A stretch of DNA of 54,171 nucleotides from Phanerochaete sordida (lineage: Eukaryota > Basidiomycota > Agaricomycetes > Polyporales > Phanerochaetaceae). The stretch's first letter is position 1; each line of letters begins with the position of its first letter. Location: the NCBI GenBank assembly GCA_019973155.2, contig BPQB01000129.1, positions 1 to 54,171 on the forward strand, read 5' to 3'. The translations under genes were made by a program, and so were the position numbers. The notes below the pieces were generated by a model. The model was not told the origin of the DNA. It was given only the letters and a program-made list of their open reading frames with translations, and did not search any database. This document shows positions 34,101 to 45,010 of this stretch, piece by piece.

Positions 34101-36110
34101 TGCGGGTCGCACCATGCGGGTAACCGTGCTGGTGTTGGGGCTGGCTCCCTAGGAACGTCTCGCCATGCGCTTCTCGCGCATGGGGCAGTCGCGTCACAGT
34201 GAGCTCACGGATGACCAAAGACCCTTGAACTCACTCCGCTAGGCTTCCGTGCGTTGGACTAGTGCCGCGGCTGTCGGTTTGACTCTGTGATTTCGTAGAG
34301 AGACGGAGACCTGCAGCGGGACCTGCGGTCGGGGGTGGTATTCGCCCAGCGGTTCGTTTCCAGACGCACCGAACCGGTCGTCATCCCTAGAAGAATGTGC
34401 TTCGTCTTCGTCATTGTCCTATTTTCTCGGCCGCCGCGGTGATCCGTCGCCCGCCTGGTAGTCCAAGATCCGAACAGAAGCGCGGCGTCTGTATCCAGAT
34501 ATTATGCACCGCGACGGCTACACCCGACGTTCGTGAGCACCAGCACAACACCTATAGGTATTGCCTGCAATCCAGCAGGTTTACACTGACCGGGCGCGAG
34601 GGCCAAGACGGCGGTCCAGCGGCGGAGGTCGGTATCGGGCGCCGGCGTCGTCTGCCTTACGGAACCACACCAGCATTTCGGGTCCGACTTAGCGATGTGG
34701 AGCTGGTGGGTACGGTGCGCCTCAAGTGGAACAAGGGTGAGCGTTGTCTGTATTCTGATGTCACAAGATAGGGACTCACCTCAAGCGTGTTTCGCAGGAC
34801 GTCAATAGAACGCGCGCGATACGTATTGCACTTTGGCCAGACATGATGCAGAGGCCCATTAAGGTGAAGTAGTTGATGCTAGCCGCGTGCAGCATGCGTA
34901 GCGTACGCAAGTATCCTGAGAGGTACTAACGCAGTTGCGGTGCGCGCGAAGAGAAAGCGGCGCCATGGGCACTCCCTCCGCTCTCTTGGGTCTATCGTAG
35001 AGAGCACGAAGGTAAGTCGTAATTCTATAGCTTTAGAGCATAGGTGTACTCACGAATTCCCCTCGGATCGTTGACGAAGTTGCGATGGGCGCGAGAGCCT
35101 CTGTTCGAAGCCATCTCAGACTGTCCGGCCATCCAGCAAGCGATGTCAGACGCTCAGAATTCCGGGAATACGTGCATATTACTCAACGGAGTCCTACTCA
35201 CCAGGATATACGAGAGAACGTGAGCATACACTTCAAACGCAAGCTATAGCTGAGCTGCGAGGAGGCCGTAGGAAGTTGGAACGTTGATTCTGGTGCGTAC
35301 GTGGTAGTCCATATCGTGGTTTGCACCACTTCTTCGCACGCACGTGGAGATTGAATCCACTTTGCACCTTCGAATACTTCAACAGTTCGACTGCAGGCTG
35401 TTCGGCTGGAAGTTGACATGGTTTGGGGCTAGTATTCTGCTCGACGAATCGTTGTCTGGCACTGTGTTGCCGGCCATGAGGTGAGTATTTTAGGCAAGGA
35501 ATTCCAGGGAAACCAGCTCACCGACATTTTGTAGCGTATTTGGGGATATGTTAGCGACGGCATGATCGCTTTACCTGGTATTCGAGTCGACCTCAGCTCG
35601 AGGGACGCGGCGGACGTCCCGCCAACGGCGCAGGGATTGTCTTGGCCCCACCGCGGTATGGTCGAGGAAGTAGCGCCCTACGCGCAGCACCCAGTACACT
35701 CGCGCTTCATTTCATGGCTAGCACTTCGAGCCTGGGTATCGTGTTCAGAAACAAGTTGAGAATATGAGAGAGAAATACGGCTCTGTCGGCGGCCGCTGAC
35801 GCACAGACGCCCGGGCGTCGGTCTGATGCGCCCAGGTGATGCGCCCTTTCCTCCTGAATAATCGAGGCGCGCTCTTTGTTTCCTTCTCCCGAGTCTATCA
35901 TCCTCGCTGCAGATCCTATCCATCCTATCCAGGCCAGGCACAGCCGGTGGATATCCTTGACCTTCTATATGTAGGTAGGTTTTGTGTGCCCGAGTCTGCC
36001 TGGGGTAACTCATAACCGGAACTCAACAGCATCACCGATGCCCTATCTGTCCACGATACGTCACATCGCATGGCGGGCAGCTGAAGCAGGCCTCGTGAAG
36101 TGCAAACACT
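31170..36110 (-). repeat. Long degenerate repeat unit, inverted right copy (R)
   Basis: This is the reverse-complement partner of 15340-19990. On the minus strand the anchors run in the same order: GATAGACTCGGGAGAAGGAA (about 35900), CTCGCAGCTCAGCTATAGCTT followed by ATATCCTGGTGAGTAGG (about 35260-35200), ACCCACCAGCTCCAC (about 34712), GGTTCGGTGCGTCTGGAAAC (about 34377), CATGCGCGAGAAGCGCATGG (about 34182), GGCTTATATGGTGCGTC (about 33419), CCCAGTATGTGTAAAT (about 33270), GTATAGGCACCGGTTTCC (about 31802) and GTAGGTCCATAGGGAC (about 31323). The best conserved part is about 32860-33430 against 17960-18580, which I judge by eye at above 80% identity. No long frame is shared. Open frames on the minus strand at 33363-34115 and 32935-33222 are echoed in the left copy, but with frame shifts. 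Confidence 0.75.
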
Positions 36111-36383
36111 GCTCTGGGTACGACAACTCCAGGCCTGAATCAAGGTCACTTGCCGTAGTCGCAGGCCGCGCAGAAGGGGTATGAGACGTGCGACGTTGTC
36201 CCTACTGGCAGGTGCGTTGCAGAACACGTCGTCCTTGCCTGCGTTACTGACGCTGGTATAGGCATCGTGCTCACAGCACCCACAGGCTCCAGTACAGACT
36301 CCAGTACCAGACCTGCTCTCTTCCATGAGTCTAAACGAGACGGTCGACCGTTTGTCTCTTGTCGGCCCTAGGAACAGGACGCA

Positions 36384-36419
36384 AAGACAGTGGCATTGTC
36401 GCGACAATGCCACTGTCTT
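36384..36419. repeat. Perfect 36-bp palindrome without spacer
   Basis: AAGACAGTGGCATTGTCG (36384-36401) is followed directly by its exact reverse complement (36402-36419). It lies about 200 bp before the F-box/LRR-like gene at 36619, at the end of the inverted right repeat. A related CAAAGAC occurs again just after it. Confidence 0.95.
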
Positions 36420-36618
36420 GGGACAAAGACGGCGGCTGGGCATAATTCTCAGCGTCTTGCCAGGTATCACGTCCGATTCTCCGACCTAATCTTGGCCCGA
36501 GCGCTGCGTATCTCTCTGGCTCGAATCCTCCCTGGAATGCGAACATCCCCCACCATCTGCTGTCTTACGGTAGAGGCGAGTCGTTGTTCATCTGTGACGC
36601 CTACTAAACGGAGGATAG

Positions 36619-38012
36619 ATGAACGTCTTCAATGCGCAAGCTCGCAGCTTCAATGTCAACTTCGATATCCTCGCTATTCTACTCGCCTTTCTGAACCCAA
36701 CATCTCTCGTGGCGGCCATGGGCACCTGCCGCAGCTTGTATATCGTTGGAGTGCGCCACCTCGTTCGAGACATCCGAATCACGACATCAGATGCCCTCGC
36801 GTCGTTCTACACGTTCGTCGCGCTCTCGGACGCTACTCGCCTGCGCCACATCCATGCTTTCGACTTCGCCGTCGAGCGCCCCAGTGACGACGATCTCGAC
36901 ATTCTCTTCGACCTTCTCTCCCGAACCAACCACCTCACGTCATTGGCCATCAGCTCGCCGGGCGTCCTGGAAGCCGAGGAGGGGCTCGGCAAGCTCATCG
37001 CGCGCATTCCAACACTCAAGCGCTTCTCTATCTCTGTCCCCGTCTGGCTCGCTGCCCTGCAAGACATCCTCGACAAGATGGAGGCCCCACTGGAATCGCT
37101 CGATGTCGCAGACGTCCACCTAAGCAAGACGCGCCAGCTGACGACCTTCATCGAGCCCACGGACATCCCGCTCGGAATGGCCTGGGGCCTGCAGGAGCTC
37201 GCAATCTCGCTGCGCATGTTCGACAAGAAAACGCCTAGCGCGATGTTCCCCGGCGTGCGCAAGCTCACGCTCTACGGCTGCGACTCGATGCCTCTCTGCG
37301 CCATCGTGCGGCTCTTCCCCGCCGTGCGCGAACTGTATTTACGCTTCAGCAATTTCTGGACCGAGACGGAGACCCCAGAAGACCATATTCGTCGGCGCGA
37401 CGCAGAGAAGATGCGCCAGTGGTCGCTTGATCAACCCGATAGGGTTTTGTGGAGCGAGCTGGACGTACTCGAAGGCCCCGGACATATACTCTACGCGTGG
37501 GCGGTGACCCTGCCGGTGCGTGCGGTTCGCATCACGGACGAGGCGAACGACCCCGCGATTGCTGTCGACACGAAGCCGCTCAGCCTTCGCCTAAACACGG
37601 ACGTGGGCGACATTGTGTCCGCGAGGCACAATCCCAGCCTCAGAGAGCTCACTGTCGATGTTGCGGTCGGCTATTTCGTGACCGCGCCCGTCCTCAGAGG
37701 CTTCACGGTAAGCGTTTCGGGTTGATCTCGGTCCTCTTTTTTCCTCATGAAACATTACAGGCCCACATTTTTGACATGCTTCAAGATACTGGATTAGTTG
37801 CTCTTCGAGTCCTCATCACACAACGCCCTTCGACCCCGAGCGAGGATGCCAACAATTCTGAGCAAGGCCTGACTCAGTTCCTGTCCTGCCACGACTTCAA
37901 TATTGCTGCTACTGCGGAAAGCGGGTCGTCTTTGGTGCCTTCTCTTCGTGCATTACGTGTCACAGTCGAGAGCCAGAGCGATGACTCTCTTGTATTTGTC
38001 TGGGCCGTCTGA
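36619..38012 (+). CDS. F-box/LRR-like protein, divergent member
   Basis: Exons 36619-37707 and 37761-38012 over a 53-bp phase-0 intron (GTAAGC..TACAG) give 446 residues. The N-terminus FNVNFDILAILLAFLNPTSL followed by MGTCRSLYIVGVRHLVRDI has the F-box-like spacing seen in the neighbours. Leucine-rich segments follow (HLTSLAISS, TLKRFSISV, GVRKLTLYG, AVRELYLRF). It lacks the C-terminal RPQPKRAF/PFVWK block, so it belongs to another branch than the genes at 10-14 kb and 38.4 kb. The presumed role is SCF substrate adaptor, by family resemblance only. It is 360 bp ahead of the next gene on the same strand. Confidence 0.78.
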
Positions 38013-38373
38013 CGAAGATAGTTAGGTAATATTCCATAAGTCTTGTACAATTGTCAGGCTGCCATACATCTCGTCATAACTTTTGTCGTGCGTCGTGCGC
38101 GACGTCGGACTGAGGGATATGAACGCCGACCAAATACCCCCAAACATTGGGCGCGCGTTATCAACGAGGTCGCGCCCGACGGTGAGCCCGCACCTCGTCC
38201 ACGTTCTCTTCAGCTCCCATATGCTTTCCTCGCGTCACACCTCCAGAACCTCGGAGAATACCTGAAAGGCTGCATCGGAAGGACAATACGCTATCACGAT
38301 GCCCTTGAGACCAAGTGGTCTCCAGGTCGTAGCGCGCGACGCGCCGGTCGCATCGGGTACGGCGTTGCGGCGG

Positions 38374-40004
38374 ATGAGCAGGAGGTTTTCGATCCTAGCA
38401 AAAGTACGCACACAAGCATTTGCTTCTTGGCAAACTTCTCATTTGATGCGCGTGTTTGCAGCCTCCTCATAGCCTAACATCCCGCACACTTCCCATTCTC
38501 AACTTCGACATCTTCACAGTCGTACTGGAGTTCCTCGACCTTAAGGACCTCTTATCTGCGATGACAACATGCCGAACACTCTACAAGTCTGGTATTCCAG
38601 TGCTACTTCGAAACGTAGAGCTCCACCGCTGGCGTAACCACATACGACGCTTCGAGTTCTACAAGCGACACCTTCTCAAGGACCCAGCTCGCTTTCACTG
38701 CGTTCGAAGGTTGACATGCTGCTACTTTGCCCTGGTAGAGCGCGACTTGATAGGTTTTAGTCGCATCTATCGCGCCCTACCCCTCAACTTCACATCACTA
38801 CGCTCACTCGATCTCTGCTTGGAAGCAGAAGCGATGCGAGGCACCTTGTGCACCTGGGTCCTATCGTTGAAGCACCTTCGTGAGCTGCGGCTTCGAAAAC
38901 TTGGACCCTACACAAAATCCCAGATGGCGTTCATCAAGAGCATCAGCGGCAGGCTCGATCTCTTCCACATCTCCACCACGTCGCTCACAAGTTCGAAGCT
39001 CATCTCGCCACTTCAGCTTCTCTCGGATGGCTCACACTCCATCCGCTCCCTCGCCTGGGAACACACACGAATGAAAGGAGGCCCAGCCATACTCCCCGAC
39101 GTCGACACCGTCGTCTTCCCGAACGTCTACGAGCTCACATGGAGCTCATCGCGCTGGGTTACCGCATGCGTCCTCATCTCCAAATTCCCGTCGGTCCGCC
39201 GCCTGCACATCGGCCACCCCGAGCTCGAGCTCACAGACTACGTCGCGCGGCACCGCCTGCAGAGCGACTTCCTGCTCGCCCTGCGCATCGCGAACCGCGA
39301 GTCTCAGTCGTGCTGCCGCCGGCAGTGGCAGTCGCTCGACGTGCTCCGCGGCTGCGCGGTCACGCTCTGGACGCTCGGGCTGCGCTGCCGCGTCGCCCGC
39401 CTGGAGACGACGCTGTGGCGCGAGTCGGACAAGCCTGGACATGTGCTCGCCGTCATGTACGACACCTGGCCCGCGCACCTGGACTTGTCCATCATACCTT
39501 GCTTCGCCGCACATCTTGCCCAGATACTGAGCTTCCCGTCTCTGCGCTCGGTCAAGCTGACGTTCTTCGACGCCCTCGTCAAGGAAAACGTCGAAATCCT
39601 GCAGTTTCTGGTACGCAGTCTACTTCTGATGTGCTATTCGTGCTCTGAACTTACGACAGCGCGACACACTGCCGACCGTATGTCGACCGCAAGTTCGCCA
39701 GCTTACCATAGCAATCACAGCGTCGTGGTTCATGTCCGTCTCGGGGAGCTGGCTGCAAGGCAGTGCCGAGGACGCGGCGGTAGCCGCTTCCCGTTCCCTA
39801 CCCGCACGGTGGAGGACCTACATCCCTGCAATCCGGGAAGCATTTCCGCTCCTTGAAGAACTGAACGTCGACATTCGGGGCTGCAGACCGTTTGTGTGGA
39901 AGCGCGAGTCGGGAGTCGGCATGGCCAAGGAGGGTGTTATGGATGTTTCAGAGACCATGGACAACTATCACGGCCCCCCTCTGTGCAAGTGTTTGTCCGC
40001 GTAG
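38374..40004 (+). CDS. F-box/LRR-like protein, relative of the 10-14 kb tandem pair
   Basis: Proposed exons: 38374-38403 (ten codons, MSRRFSILAK), 38462-39610 and 39660-40004; total 1,524 nt, 507 residues. The main exon opens without a usable ATG, and the acceptor TTTGCAG at 38455-38461 supports the short first exon. The F-box-like part is LNFDIFTVVLEFLDLKDLL, then CRTLYKSGIPVLLRNVEL. The leucine-rich body aligns with the 10-14 kb genes, including ALPLNFTSLRSLDL, the WTLGLRCRVARLETTL region and the C-terminal PFVWK. The second intron (39611-39659) is at the same place and phase as theirs. It stands on the opposite strand, on the far side of the inverted repeat. Adaptor function is inferred. 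Confidence 0.82.
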
Positions 40005-40187
40005 GCTGTGCTTGTATCCACAGACAATCCAATCTTTAGTGCTATACTCTGTTTGCTCCCGAGCGATTGTACACACAATTTAGATACTCCAATGTCTAAG
40101 ACTGAGGCGCATACATGGTACGCTTGCAGAAGCACTAGCTGTTCGTTGCCCAAATCTCGTGCTCACTAGCGGCGCGTCGACAACGGA

Positions 40188-42110
40188 CTATTCACCGCAG
40201 CGAGCCCTACACCGCCCTCGATGGCCACGTCTAGGGCGACCTCGAGCGTCGGCGACGGGGGCGCGTTCTCGAGGGCTCAGAGAGCGACCGAAACGGTGCT
40301 GCCAAGCGATATTAGCTACGGGCAGAAGGAGGCGACTGTTCGCGACGCACCTCTTTCCGTCGTGGTTCAGAGCACCGGGGACCCGCCCGCGGGCCCATAT
40401 TCGCGACGCGCTGCGCAAGACAATACACATCAGCCCAGGACCCAGCAATCCAAACACGCACGCTCACGCACCTTCTCCTATAGCCAGCCGTTCATGAACA
40501 GCAGCACGCGTTGCATCCGTGCCTGCTGACACGGCGAGGCTGGACGTGACGAAGGATCGGACGCGTGCGGTGCCGTCTGGGAGCTCCGTCCACGACGGCG
40601 CAATGCCCACGAGGACGTGTCAAAGTCGAGCAGTTGCTAGCCTTCGCGCTCGCCGAAGAGCCCGCCTTCGCTAAGGATTCCGCGCGGCTTGTCCGGGTAA
40701 GTAGCTGCAAGAGGCTCGCGATTAGCAGGATTTTTGAGATGGAAGGGGTTGAGGGCAGCGCACTAGGTATATCCGTCGAGTTTGCCATGAACCCTCCGGG
40801 TTGTACGGCCCCCGCTATCCAGCAGGAAGCGAGGCCTCCCGCGCGGTGAGCGTTCTACATAATAGTGAGCATATGAAGCATATGACAATGCAAACGAAGT
40901 GAGCGAACCCCTGTCGTTCCCGCTTGCGCTCTTAGGATCAGTGGTCAATCAGATGGCGAACCGCAGGCGTGCACGAAATGCAAGACGTATGACGGCGATG
41001 GTAAGGACATTATCTTTGCCAAACTTGATCGCGCCGCTTCATACCATGAAGAGCGTGTTCGTCGGGCCGATGCTCGAGCCGCCAGTTGTCGTGTAGAGCA
41101 GGCCATTCTTGAGGACGACCAAAGCTCCAGTGTCTACATGTGAACGATGAGCACGAGCGATGGACTCTAGTCGAGTACTCGCCAGTGCTGCAGTTCATCG
41201 TCAGGTTCACCAACACCTTCAAGACATCCGTCGCATTGGAGTGCCTGCGCGGTGTATTGGCGAGCGTACGCCGCCGGATACACTGGCAAGACGTGCCGCG
41301 CACGTTCGAGCTGGAAACCGACGCAGAGCTCGGGAGCAGTGGGATCGTCGTCCATGGAACGCGACCTGCGCCGTCCGCGGCGCGACGCGCCTATCGGTAT
41401 TCGACGGGAGGCAGACACTGGATCTGGACCGAGTCCCAGGCTTGCAGTGCAGGGAAGAGGAGTAGCGGAGCCGAGAGGCGACCGCAGCCTGCTGAGAATG
41501 CTACGGTCGGGCTGTGGGCAGTGTGGAGAGGCGGCTGGTACAAAGAGCACGTCCGCGCGACCGTGATGACGTGGCGCGCAGTCAGCTCCGGATAATCCAG
41601 CTGACGCATCGATGCGTCGAGGCGTTGCACATATATAGGCTGACATTCGTGTGTGTTCCTACACGCCTGTAGTGTAGAGTCGGTGTCGGATTGCGAGGAC
41701 GCACGACCTCGCCCGGCGAACCTGTCGAGACGCATAGTCTCACAATTACAACAAACTCTCCACCGCCGACGCGCTGTCTATCACGTCCGGCTTTTCGCGT
41801 GCACGAGGGTCGCGTTGGGCGGCGAACGATGCAGCAAACGCACCGTCGCGGTGCGGTTCGTGGTCCGCGTAGATGGCGGGCACTGCAGTCCTGGATGGGC
41901 GTCGTCGGGATGTACGCGGACGCAGATGAGCACTGAGCGAGCAGCTGCTGTTCTTCGTCACTTGTGGTAGTACACTGGTGTATATTTGTGGTTGCACTCT
42001 TCGGGCAGACGTCTGGCACGGCGCACCGGCCGCCGTATCTCGAACCCAAGTTACGTTGCGGCTGGCCTGCACGGTTGTTTTAGCGTTACTCATACGCAGC
42101 CCAGAAGACA
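40188..42110 (-). pseudogene. Decayed GH35 beta-galactosidase, 3' portion, copy A
   Basis: Read on the minus strand this matches the 3' third of the intact gene at 45011-48767, in order from high to low coordinates: GTGAACCTGACGATGAAC (about 41190-41220), TTGGTCGTCCTCAAGAATGG (about 41120), the ERSPRG..FLL..GG..GKL.GYT segment (40763-40850), GGCGGGCTCTTCGGCGAGCG (about 40650), GTTCATGAACGGCTGG (about 40495) and GCGTCGCGAATATGGGCCCG (about 40400). Reading frames change repeatedly and stops are frequent. The catalytic half is absent or unrecognisable. Part of 41.4-42.1 kb is too worn to align. Confidence 0.75.
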
Positions 42111-44187
42111 AGCAAACGCAACTCTACTATGCACTGCCTGTGCTGCCCATCTTTTCCCCAAGCCTTGTCGGTCCCCAGCCAAAGGTAGAAGGACGCCACG
42201 CCCACCGAGAGCTATCAAGGTCGGCGCAAAGCGATGCCCCCGAAGGAGCGTGCGCGACACTGAGACTAGGCCCCACAATCCGGACACGACGTCTTGATGC
42301 GTCCAGAACACCAGCCTCGCGCGAGACGGAGTATACAGGATCGCGATGGGTCGCGGACGGTACGCGGGTAGCGGCTTAGGTCGTCCAGATGTGCGCACGC
42401 CTAGTATTGATGGCATGGCGTGCATGTTGACGCGAGTGGTAACCCATAGCTATAGGGAGGCAGAGGGCCAGACAAAAGGCCGCTGGAAGGTGGAGAAACC
42501 GCGGCAGTTGCGTTGGAATGTGCGGTGGTCGGAGTCATGAGAGGAGCGACGGGCAGCGCAGGAACGCAAGAATAAGCAGTGTCGAGAGTGAAGTTGGACA
42601 TCGCGTCCACACCTGCCGGAGCGACGGATTTCCATGCCGGAACGAAGGAGAGGACCCTTGTAGCACGGTTTGGGAGCCTCGGAAAAAGCGAGCGTGGTGC
42701 CCACGACGACGTGTCGAAGCCCGGAAGGTGCCAGCTCTCGCTCTCGCCAAAGAGGCCGCTCTCGTCGAGGATGCCGCGCGGTTCGTCGGGAAAGCTGAGC
42801 GGGTCGAGTGGTCAGCGGCACACTCCAAGTCAGGGGATTCTGATAGCGTACGTGGTGCATACGCCGTGCCTTGCCTGGGCGATCCAAATCGTCGGACGTC
42901 CGCCGCTAAGCGGCAGGTCAGGCATCCCGCGCGGTGAGCGTTCTACGTGATAGTCAGTCAGTGGAACGTGGAATATAGCATGCAAACATACCAATTAGAT
43001 GCTCGTCGTTTCCGCCTGTGCCCTACACAAGCGACGGTCAATCCAACGACGTAACGCGCGCCCGTACGAAACGCGAGACGTACGAGGATGGGACTACCAA
43101 CATTATCCGTGACCGTGCCTCTTGGGAGCGTGAAGAGCGGGCTCGCGCGGGGACGTTCGCGTCGCCGCTCATCGGGTCCAATGGGCCATCGTTGAGGAAC
43201 ATCGGCCCTTCAAAACCAATGAATAACGATGAGCACAACGCCATTTGCCCCAATCGAACACTCACCGACGTCGCTGTCAATCGTCGGGATCGACGACGTC
43301 TCGGCGTTCGTCGCGCTCGCGTGCCTGCGATAGTGACGAGCACCGCGCCGACGCCGCCACATCCACTGGCAGGACGTGCAGTGCGCGTTTTGGCCGCCGC
43401 TATGACCGTCTGCGCGGCATGCGGACGCAGATTTCCGGCGTCTTGAGGTCGTCGTCCGCGGAGCGCAACCTGCACCGTTCACCGCGCGACGCGTTCCCCG
43501 CGAGTCGTAGGCATTGGATCTGAACCCCGACGTAGGTCGGGTCTGCACGTTGAAGAAGTTGCACAGCCGAGAGATGGCTGCAGCTCGCTGAGAACGGTTT
43601 TGCTCCGGATCCCAGGAAACGGCCATCGAGACGAGCCCGGCGGCGCGGACGTGAGGACGCGATGCGCGGGCCGCAGATCATGCTAGCAGCGATACAGGCC
43701 GGTTTTCGATTTTCCAAATGTCGCGTTGAGATGGGAAGGCGCGGCTCTCTCAGCGTGTCCCGATCTACGCGTCGTCAAGGAAAGCCTTGCTCACGAAGCC
43801 GCACCGAACTGCGGGCGACGCACGACGCCTACCGGAGCACCTCTCGTGACCGTTTGCACCGCATATATGGCGGGCACGCTATCCAACAAGTTCGACTTAT
43901 TGCGCGAACACTGGTGGCTCTCTTGGATGCTTGGGCGGGCTCTACAGCCCTGGAATGTGCCTCATCGATGTATGCGGGGGTGCGGATAAATATGGCGTGA
44001 GGACCGAGCGGATTGCAGCTGCCGTTCGTTGTCGCGTCCGGAAATACGTTCACGTACACTTGCGATTGGAGCCTTCAACGGCTAGACGTCTGGTGCGGTC
44101 AAGGTACGGTACATCGGTAGCCGGGCCTCGAACCCTAGTCACGTCGCGGTCGGCCTGAATGTCCGTGTCAGCGTTATACGCAGCCTA
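42111..44187 (-). pseudogene. Decayed GH35 beta-galactosidase, 3' portion, copy B
   Basis: Offset from copy A by about 2,080 bp and from copy C by about 2,076 bp. On the minus strand GATGTTCCTCAACGATGGCC (about 43200) corresponds to the exon that begins at 47731 in the intact gene. ERSPRGMPD (about 42930) corresponds to 48013. A stretch encoding [23 protein letters not shown] residues (about 42700-42780) corresponds to 48207-48260. GVDAMSNFTLD (about 42600) corresponds to [11 protein letters not shown] in the intact protein. Frames are broken. Confidence 0.75.
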
Positions 44188-44870
44188 GAATGCAAGCAAA
44201 CGCACCTCTAGCATGCTCTGCCTCTGCTGCCCATCTTTTCCCCTGGCGCTGTCCCCGACCAAAGGTAGAGGCACGTCGCGCCCACCGAAGGCTGTCGAAG
44301 TCGACGCAAGGCGATGCCTCCGAAGGAGCGTGCGCGGCGCGGATACTGGGCTCTGCAGTCCAGAGACGACGGCTTCATGCGTCCACAACGCGAGGCTCAC
44401 GCGCGATGCAGCATACAGGACCGCGATCGGTCGCGGACGAAAGCGCAGCCGGTGCGCTTAGGCGGTCCAGACGTGCGCACGCCTAGTGTTGATGGCATGG
44501 CGTGCATGTTGACGCGAGTGGGAGTCCATAGCCATAGGGAGGCAAAGGGCCAGCCAAGAGCCCGCTCGAAGGGTGGAGAAACCGCGGCAGTCGCGTTCGA
44601 AGTTGCGGTGGTCGGAGTCATGAGAGGTGCGGCAAGCAGCGGAGGGACGCAGGAATAGGCGGTATTTGGGTCGATGTATCCACAGCTGCTGTCAGCTGGG
44701 CAGCGTTCCCGCGACGACGACGCAAGCTGAGCAGCGTGATGGACGCGAGAGAAGTCGAAGGCGTGCACCGCGGGCCGATCGGGCATCTACCCCGCAACGC
44801 GTGACTTTGATGTGACGCCACGCGACGTGCCCAGCTGCCCCCGCGAACGAAGTTGTCCATTGACCACCAC
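44188..44870 (-). pseudogene. Decayed GH35 beta-galactosidase, 3' portion, copy C (shortest)
   Basis: The block 44187-44620 is a close repeat of 42111-42545 (shared CCCATCTTTTCCCC, GAAGGAGCGTGCGCG and GATGGCATGGCGTGCATGTT). A few hundred bases further it loses similarity, just before the promoter of the intact gene. It therefore covers only the last part of the coding region plus 3' flank. The broken end at about 44870 probably marks the boundary of the inverted duplication. Confidence 0.65.
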
Positions 44871-44884
44871 GGGCGATGACCTCA

Positions 44885-44908
44885 GAGCACAAGGGGCACC
44901 TTGTGCTC
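44885..44908. promoter_or_regulatory. Perfect inverted repeat upstream of the beta-galactosidase TATA box
   Basis: GAGCACAAGG and CCTTGTGCTC are exact reverse complements around GGCA. The site is about 30 bp upstream of the TATA-like sequence and about 105 bp before the ATG, a suitable place for a dimeric regulator. No known fungal regulator site is recognised, so this is inference from symmetry and position. Confidence 0.45.
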
Positions 44909-44938
44909 CCCTCAACTTCTATTCCTCTAACCCCAGAC

Positions 44939-44944
44939 TATAAG
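44939..44944 (+). promoter_or_regulatory. TATA-like box of the beta-galactosidase gene
   Basis: TATAAG, 67 bp before the ATG at 45011, in a 5' flank rich in CTC and CCC. Confidence 0.45.
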
Positions 44945-45010
44945 GCCCGCTATGCCTCTAGCCAGTTCGCAGCATCGACACCGAGGCCGAGGACAGCGCG
45001 CAAGTCGATC

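Noticed and set aside
38043..38477. 144-codon plus-strand frame before the 38.4 kb F-box gene
   Set aside because: No motif; only its last part (38374-38403, in another frame) is used as the proposed first exon.
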